A DNA stretch of 40,659 nucleotides, taken from an uncultured Synergistales bacterium. GTDB lineage: Bacteria > Synergistota > Synergistia > Synergistales > Aminobacteriaceae. This document shows positions 36,154 to 40,659 of this stretch, in pieces. The notes below the pieces were generated by a model. It was not told the DNA's origin. It saw only the letters and a program-made list of their open reading frames with translations, and made no database searches. A program made the translations under genes and the position numbers. The stretch's first letter is position 1. Each line of letters starts with the position of its first letter. Location of the stretch: contig CAJOEW010000002.1 in the NCBI GenBank assembly GCA_905233525.1, positions 1-40,659 of the forward strand, given 5' to 3'.

Positions 36154-38493
36154 ATGAAATCCTTAACGCGTAAAATATTATGGTGTGTCTGCGTTTTGTC
36201 TTTAATGTCATTGCCGGCACATGCGAAATTTTCTGCACTTGAACGCGGAAGCACTGCAGGAAGAATTATTTATGCCGTCTCAAATAATGCTTATCTCGCT
36301 AAAAACGGACAGGCAATAACAGAAGCAAATATATCAGGTCTTAGCGCTGCTGATTACGGTAAAACGGGACTTATCGCTGACGGAAATTCACGGCTCATTC
36401 TTCGTTATCAGTCATCGCAGCCAGGCACGGTTGCATTCAGCATATCTCCGTCAATTTCAGGCTCAAGGCTTGAAAGTTTCACAAACAGACAAGAGATCAC
36501 AGCGCCATTAAACACAGTAAGCACAGACAACGGCTATCAGGCTTCGGCGGTCTTAATTGCTCCTGAAACATGGCCTGATAATATAAATTATCCTAGCGGA
36601 AATTTTACAGTTACAGCAACTTTCACACCGACAAACGGAAGCGCAACAACTGAATCTCTGAATCTCACACTTAAAGCGCCTTCAGTAATTTTGATTCATG
36701 GAGCATTCGGAGATAATGAAAGAATGTTCGGTTATGTTGCAGGCTCAAATACTGGTGTATGGCATAAGCTCGAAAGCGCCGATTTAAACGTAGTAAGCTG
36801 GAATTATGACAGTAAACAGCCTCCGAAAACTTTAATCGCAACCAATACTAACGGACTAGCTCAAATAATTTCAGACACCCTCAATAAACTTAATGCACAA
36901 GGCTTCGCGGCAACAAGAGTCGATCTCGTTACACACAGTTCAGGCGGATTGATGGCGCGTCAATATTTACGGACTGACGTTGATACGGGAAATAATACAG
37001 CAAATTCTTACGGCCTCGGAACAGTTCGCAGAGTCGTAATGATCGCTTCTCCTAATCTTGGAACGCCTATAGGTTCGTATCTTTCCGGTAATTTCTCATC
37101 GCTTCCATCGAGTTGGCAAAATTGGGCGGCTAAAGATTGGTGGGAAGGCATAGGACACTTTTTAATAAAAATACTCGCTTCAAACAGTAATTATTATTCT
37201 GACGAGGTTATGAGCGATGTATCATTAAGCAGTTCATATCTTGCTGGACTTGGTTATCCTGGTATTCCGTTCCATTCGATTTACGGCAAAATAAAATCAG
37301 ACGAAGACAAAATAAACCAGCTCTTTGACAATGTCGTAAATAAAGATGTTGTAGCTTTAAGAAAAATTAAATGGCTTCCAGAGCGTCTTGTTGAAAATCT
37401 CACATCTTCAAAGCTCGGAGTCATAAGCGGGATTCTGTCAAATTTATCTGATGATATACGTTTTAAGGAATTGCTCGGCGCATTGTTTGGCGATGATGAT
37501 CATGATTTAATCGTATCAGAAACAAGCGCAAAAGATAATTTTCCGTCAAATGCCGTAACATCATTCACAGGACTTGAAACGCACAACCATATCGTTATAG
37601 CGAGACAGGATGATGTCGGCGAAAGGGTGCTCGCTTTGCTTAAAGGCAGTACTGATAATTTCAACATAAATACGGCTTCGTCAGCTGAATATAATGCGGC
37701 CTTTGATACTGCAGCGGATTCATTCAGTAAATATCTCAACGCCAGTGAAAGCGATTACTACAGCGAATATTATGACGATTCACTGACTATAGAAATATCA
37801 GAATTAAAAGATGAAGAAGATAATACACAGAGCATACAAATTTCCGGTAAATCATCTTCAATTTTCAGCAATGATATTTATATTGTGCTTGATGACGGTG
37901 AAGGAGCTACCAAATTTTTTGCTGTACAGCCGACAAACGAGCTTACATTCAGTGTAAATATATCGGCCGGCAGTTATGATAAAGGACTCTATGAAGTTTC
38001 ATATTTAACAGTTCAGGACGGCGAGTTAAAAGTCTCTGACTCTAAAATAATTGCATTTCCTCCGCAATTTGACAGCAATGTAACGCCTGATTTGCATTGG
38101 ACATCAACGGGAAATATTTACGCCTATGTCGGTGAAGAAATTCCTGCAGGACTCATTATTGAAGCTGACAGTGTGAAATATGATATCTCATCGACAATGC
38201 TTGGTGTTACGTCATATGAATTTTCAGATACAAGCGTTGCTGAAATTACGAGTCTGGGAGAAATTAAAGCTCTCAAAGAAGGAACAACAACAATAACGGC
38301 ATCTGCTTACGGTCAAAAAGCGAGCGTTAATTTTATAGTCAAGACGGCATCATCAGAATCAGATACAACAAATGATATTCTCGCTTCGTCTGAAAACGTT
38401 AATCTAAGCTCATCAAGCAGTGGAGGCTGTAACACATTTTCAGGAAGTTTAATTCTTTTGGCCGTTATGGCGCTGTTCACGAAGAAACGTTAA
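36154..38493 (+). CDS. Surface alpha/beta-hydrolase (lipase-like) with Big_2-like domain and Synergist-CTERM signal
   Basis: The 779-residue protein has a signal peptide (cut after about A24), a beta-rich N-terminal domain to about residue 175, then an alpha/beta-hydrolase domain beginning VILIHGAFGDN (oxyanion HG). The nucleophile elbow is DLVTHSSGGLMAR with Ser262; the usual first Gly of GxSxG is Thr260. Candidate acid and His residues are in GDDDHDLIV and GLETHNHIVIA. A bacterial Ig-like (Big_2) domain lies near 690-745. The end has a Ser-rich stretch, SGGC (C759), a hydrophobic helix and TKKR, the Synergist-CTERM layout for surface anchoring. It probably attacks lipids or other esters outside the cell; the substrate is unknown. 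A strong terminator follows. Confidence 0.82.
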   Translation: MKSLTRKILWCVCVLSLMSLPAHAKFSALERGSTAGRIIYAVSNNAYLAKNGQAITEANISGLSAADYGKTGLIADGNSRLILRYQSSQPGTVAFSISPSISGSRLESFTNRQEITAPLNTVSTDNGYQASAVLIAPETWPDNINYPSGNFTVTATFTPTNGSATTESLNLTLKAPSVILIHGAFGDNERMFGYVAGSNTGVWHKLESADLNVVSWNYDSKQPPKTLIATNTNGLAQIISDTLNKLNAQGFAATRVDLVTHSSGGLMARQYLRTDVDTGNNTANSYGLGTVRRVVMIASPNLGTPIGSYLSGNFSSLPSSWQNWAAKDWWEGIGHFLIKILASNSNYYSDEVMSDVSLSSSYLAGLGYPGIPFHSIYGKIKSDEDKINQLFDNVVNKDVVALRKIKWLPERLVENLTSSKLGVISGILSNLSDDIRFKELLGALFGDDDHDLIVSETSAKDNFPSNAVTSFTGLETHNHIVIARQDDVGERVLALLKGSTDNFNINTASSAEYNAAFDTAADSFSKYLNASESDYYSEYYDDSLTIEISELKDEEDNTQSIQISGKSSSIFSNDIYIVLDDGEGATKFFAVQPTNELTFSVNISAGSYDKGLYEVSYLTVQDGELKVSDSKIIAFPPQFDSNVTPDLHWTSTGNIYAYVGEEIPAGLIIEADSVKYDISSTMLGVTSYEFSDTSVAEITSLGEIKALKEGTTTITASAYGQKASVNFIVKTASSESDTTNDILASSENVNLSSSSSGGCNTFSGSLILLAVMALFTKKR

Positions 38494-38505
38494 AAAAAAA
38501 TTTTT

Positions 38506-38539
38506 TCCAGGAATCAAATCAAGGTTCCTGGATTTTTTT
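38506..38539 (+). terminator. Terminator behind the surface hydrolase gene
   Basis: TCCAGGAA (38506-38513) and TTCCTGGA (38525-38532) form a perfect 8-bp stem followed by T7. Confidence 0.92.
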
Positions 38540-38605
38540 ATTGGCTGTAATTCTTTTAATATAATTCCTGAGTAAGATAAAAAAATTCTCACGCATTCTA
38601 ACATG

Positions 38606-38611
38606 TATAAT
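38606..38611 (+). promoter_or_regulatory. -10 box directly before the DUF4405 gene (possible leaderless transcript)
   Basis: A perfect TATAAT lies 7 bases before ATG 38619, so transcription would start at or within two bases of the start codon. No ribosome binding site is present. The -35 match is weak. Confidence 0.5.
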
Positions 38612-38618
38612 TAAACGC

Positions 38619-39338
38619 ATGATCAAATTCAAACGTGTTGTAGATATTTTAATGACTTGTTTTTTAATATTCCTGATGTCGTTTCAAGTTGTTGCTCTGA
38701 AATATCACGAGTACGCCGGCGCAGTAATGTTTTTAATTGTGATCGCGCATAATATTTTAAATTACAGGTGGTACAAAGCATTATTCAAAGGATTTTACAA
38801 GCCTGCACGAATTTATCAGACAGCCGCAAATTTATTGTTAATGGCAGTTTTTTTAATGACTATATTAAGCGGTTTCGCCATATCAGAAAATTTTGAGTTT
38901 TTAAATATTCCTTCAATGATTGCAGTTATGCGCGTCATGCATTTGAGCTGCTCATATTGGACATTTGCTTTAATGGGTGTTCACGTTGGTTTTCATTGGG
39001 GAATGATGTCGGCTAAGATAAAAATAAACAAAGTCCTTGCAAATATAATCGTGATATTGCTTTCAGGTTACGGATTATTTTTAAGCATACGCTCCGGAAT
39101 TTTTGATTACATGTTTATGAGGACGTTATTCGCGTTTCTTGATTATGAAAAATTTTTCATGCTTGTATTAGCTGAATATATTATCATGCTCGGATTTTTT
39201 ATAACTTTCGGATTTCAGAGCATGAAATTATTAAATCTTAAAGGCCGTGCGAAAATTTTACCCTCTATAATTTTATTGAGTATATTTATCATAGGCGCGG
39301 TATTAAATTATTTTTACGGAGGTGCTGAAAATTTTTAA
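38619..39338 (+). CDS. DUF4405 membrane protein, cytochrome-like
   Basis: The 239-residue protein has about six or seven membrane helices. It resembles DUF4405, a family of small b-type cytochromes found with flavinylated electron-transfer systems. Candidate heme histidines are in KYHEYAGA and IAHNILNYRW near residues 29-49, in MRVMHLSCSYW near 108, and in GVHVGFHWGM near 120-128. Its electron partner is not in the window. It overlaps the DUF4491 gene by 17 bases or fewer. Confidence 0.72.
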   Translation: MIKFKRVVDILMTCFLIFLMSFQVVALKYHEYAGAVMFLIVIAHNILNYRWYKALFKGFYKPARIYQTAANLLLMAVFLMTILSGFAISENFEFLNIPSMIAVMRVMHLSCSYWTFALMGVHVGFHWGMMSAKIKINKVLANIIVILLSGYGLFLSIRSGIFDYMFMRTLFAFLDYEKFFMLVLAEYIIMLGFFITFGFQSMKLLNLKGRAKILPSIILLSIFIIGAVLNYFYGGAENF

Positions 39339-39621
39339 CTGGTCAGGAATAATAATAGGTCTTGTAAATATTTTCATAATCGGAATATTTCATCCTGTTA
39401 TTATAAAAGGCGAATATTATTTTACGTCAAAGATATGGCCTGTATTTTTAATACTCGGTTTGATTTCGTGCGGAATGTCTTTAGCCGTTAACAATGAAAT
39501 TTTATCAGCCATATTAGGTATATTAGGCTTTGTATTATTCTGGTGCATAAAAGAAATAAAAGAACAGAGCGAGCGCGTTAAAAAAGGCTGGTTCCCTAAA
39601 AATCCAAAACGTAAAAAATAA
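39322..39621 (+). CDS. DUF4491 small membrane protein
   Basis: The protein of up to 99 residues has three membrane helices and the family pattern: NWSGIIIGLVNIFIIGIFHP, then EYYF, and a conserved end GWFPKNPKR. Function is unknown. The start is unsure: GTG 39322 overlaps the GGAGG site (39318-39322), and the best spaced codon is ATT at 39331, which would give M(I)FNWSG as in relatives. It is coupled to the upstream DUF4405 gene. Confidence 0.78.
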   Translation: MLKIFNWSGIIIGLVNIFIIGIFHPVIIKGEYYFTSKIWPVFLILGLISCGMSLAVNNEILSAILGILGFVLFWCIKEIKEQSERVKKGWFPKNPKRKK

Positions 39622-39624
39622 TTA

Positions 39625-39633
39625 TGCTATAAT
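39625..39633 (+). promoter_or_regulatory. Extended -10 promoter of the zinc-ribbon gene
   Basis: TGC followed by TATAAT (39628-39633), identical to the site before the surface hydrolase. The start would be near 39640. Confidence 0.6.
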
Positions 39634-39671
39634 ACGCAACCGTTAAAATTCGTAATGGAGGTCAATTAAAA

Positions 39672-39923
39672 ATGAGTGAAAAATTATGTCCAGTGTGCAA
39701 TAAAGAATTAGTTTTAGAAGAAGCCGGTTATCCTATGGGCAGTGCTTTCTTAAAGAGCGACAGGATACACGTTGACATTTATTCTTGTCCTGAGTGCCAT
39801 AGAGTAGAATTATTCCAGGCAAATAGCGATATGGTTAAATGCCCAAAATGCGGAACTCTTCACAGTGCAAAAGAGGAATGCGCGATCTGTGCTCTTAATA
39901 AGGCATTAGACGGCGAGAGATAA
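39672..39923 (+). CDS. Small double zinc-ribbon protein
   Basis: The 83-residue protein has four CxxC-like knuckles: CPVC (6-9), CPEC (39-42), CPKC (57-60) and CAIC (70-73). This is enough for two zinc ribbons. The first pair frames a hydrophobic beta stretch typical of small nucleic-acid-binding or chaperone-like ribbons. I cannot assign a function. GGAGG is well placed upstream of the ATG and a terminator follows. Confidence 0.75.
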   Translation: MSEKLCPVCNKELVLEEAGYPMGSAFLKSDRIHVDIYSCPECHRVELFQANSDMVKCPKCGTLHSAKEECAICALNKALDGER

Positions 39924-39948
39924 TAATTTATTTTTAATGATAAAAATT

Positions 39949-39988
39949 TTTCCCTTCAGCTGAAACAGAGCCGGAGGGAATTTTTTTT
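39949..39988. terminator. Bidirectional terminator between the zinc-ribbon and nuclease genes
   Basis: TTCCCT (39950-39955) pairs with AGGGAA (39975-39980), followed by T8 on the plus strand; the minus strand has a T-rich run too. Both convergent genes end here. Confidence 0.8.
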
Positions 39989-40019
39989 GATCATACGAAA
40001 TTTTTTCAACCGCGCTTAA

Positions 40020-40547
40020 TTATTTTTTCCAGAGACCTTTTTTTGAGCGCATGGCCTCGAGTTCGAATTTTTTAAAAATCTCAGCATATTTTGTATTTGG
40101 TTTAATATTCATAGTTTTTGCATAGCCGTCAAGAATTAAACGCGCATTAAACATTTTGAGCCTAATATTTTCTTCGTCAATTCTTTCAGGAATTTCAAGC
40201 CATATATACGCGAGATGCCTTTTATATTTATCAAGCGGTGAAACGTCATATTCGAGCCAGATTTTTTTATTTGATAAAATTTTTTTTGTGAAGGCGCTTG
40301 CTTCTTTTCCATAGAACTGCACAGGCTTTTTAGGATGAACTGTTTCTGGAGTGTCAGCACCAATCAAACGCACGCGTAAATTTTTCCCGTCAGCATTTAC
40401 GATAATAGTATCGCCGTCGACTGTGCGTGTAACTGTTGCAGGTATGAAATCAAAATCATTATCCGAGCGTCCGTTGAAATATATAGCTAATACTATAACG
40501 AACAATAAAAATAATTGTTTAGGCGTTAATTTTCTCAAATCGAACAT
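40020..40547 (-). CDS. Membrane-anchored thermonuclease (staphylococcal nuclease family)
   Basis: The 175-residue protein has an N-terminal hydrophobic anchor or signal (QLFLLFVIVLAIYF), then an SNase OB fold with TVDGDTI, the catalytic RVRLIGADTPE (Arg and Asp) and KRHLAYIWLEI. These calcium-dependent enzymes cut DNA and RNA outside the cytoplasm, often to feed on nucleic acids. I start at ATG 40547, with GGTGA upstream; GTG 40559 has no ribosome site. Confidence 0.88.
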   Translation of the reverse strand: MFDLRKLTPKQLFLLFVIVLAIYFNGRSDNDFDFIPATVTRTVDGDTIIVNADGKNLRVRLIGADTPETVHPKKPVQFYGKEASAFTKKILSNKKIWLEYDVSPLDKYKRHLAYIWLEIPERIDEENIRLKMFNARLILDGYAKTMNIKPNTKYAEIFKKFELEAMRSKKGLWKK

Positions 40548-40604
40548 TTTTTTAATCACCGGCGTTTATTATAAACTTTACACGGCATGATGTTTTAGCC
40601 TTTG

Positions 40605-40613
40605 TGCTACAAT
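40605..40613 (+). promoter_or_regulatory. Extended -10 promoter near the window end
   Basis: TGC followed by TACAAT (40608-40613), the same form as before rseP. The start would be near 40620. Confidence 0.45.
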
Positions 40614-40647
40614 ATACGAGAAATTTTAATGAAAGGCGATAATAATT

Positions 40648-40659
40648 TTGAGCGCACAA
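40648..40659 (+). CDS. Start of a gene running off the window
   Basis: TTG 40648 with AAAGG about 11 bases upstream and an extended -10 promoter before it. Only four codons (MSAQ) are seen, so nothing can be said about function. Confidence 0.35.

Overview
The window is a chromosomal piece of an AT-rich Gram-negative-type bacterium, most likely an uncultured, probably gut-associated member of the Synergistota. The best single clue is the C-terminus of the surface hydrolase at 36154-38493: a Ser-rich stretch, SGGC, a hydrophobic helix and a basic end, which is the layout of the Synergist-CTERM sorting signal. TTG starts behind good ribosome binding sites are frequent. Housekeeping genes look vertically inherited. 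I see no phage, insertion sequence or CRISPR array.

Layout. 1-911 is the 5' two thirds of a 16S rRNA gene on the minus strand, back to back with a NhaC-type antiporter. 2885-4157 is a polysaccharide pyruvyl transferase gene. 4284-15910 is a plus-strand housekeeping block: transketolase, queH, dnaX, dnaE, pyk, then cdaA-cdaR (c-di-AMP synthesis and its regulator). 16084-23202 is a minus-strand surface sugar cluster: LRAT-like protein, family 2 glycosyltransferase, rfbF, rfbG, two paralogous NAD(P)-sugar reductases, glf and an RfbC-like epimerase. 23265-24255 is a family 92 glycosyltransferase. 24317-27673 is rseP-ispG-hisS. 27756-29787 holds metK under a SAM-I riboswitch, and rpsD. 29927-32194 has a coiled-coil protein divergent from an exported CbiK-like chelatase and a FecCD-type permease. 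Then come an orphan GHKL histidine kinase, tRNA-Cys, a family 8 glycosyltransferase, an LprI-like secreted protein, the Synergist-CTERM hydrolase, a DUF4405 membrane cytochrome, a DUF4491 protein, a zinc-ribbon protein and an anchored thermonuclease.

Main discovery. Four surface-glycan genes carry a simple sequence repeat or G tract exactly where the reading frame is decided. The pyruvyl transferase has five copies of a 14-bp unit between its ATG and its conserved domain and is out of frame. The family 2 glycosyltransferase has an 11-G tract and is out of frame. The family 8 glycosyltransferase has 4.75 copies of an 8-bp unit and is in frame. The family 92 glycosyltransferase is split at a 6-G run. 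A fifth tract (8 G) lies near the 3' end of a sugar reductase and decides whether that gene is translationally coupled to the next. In each broken gene the missing part continues intact in another frame right at the repeat. I read this as a combinatorial phase-variable surface glycan system, which I am not aware of being described for this phylum. Mutation or assembly error at the tracts are the competing explanations.
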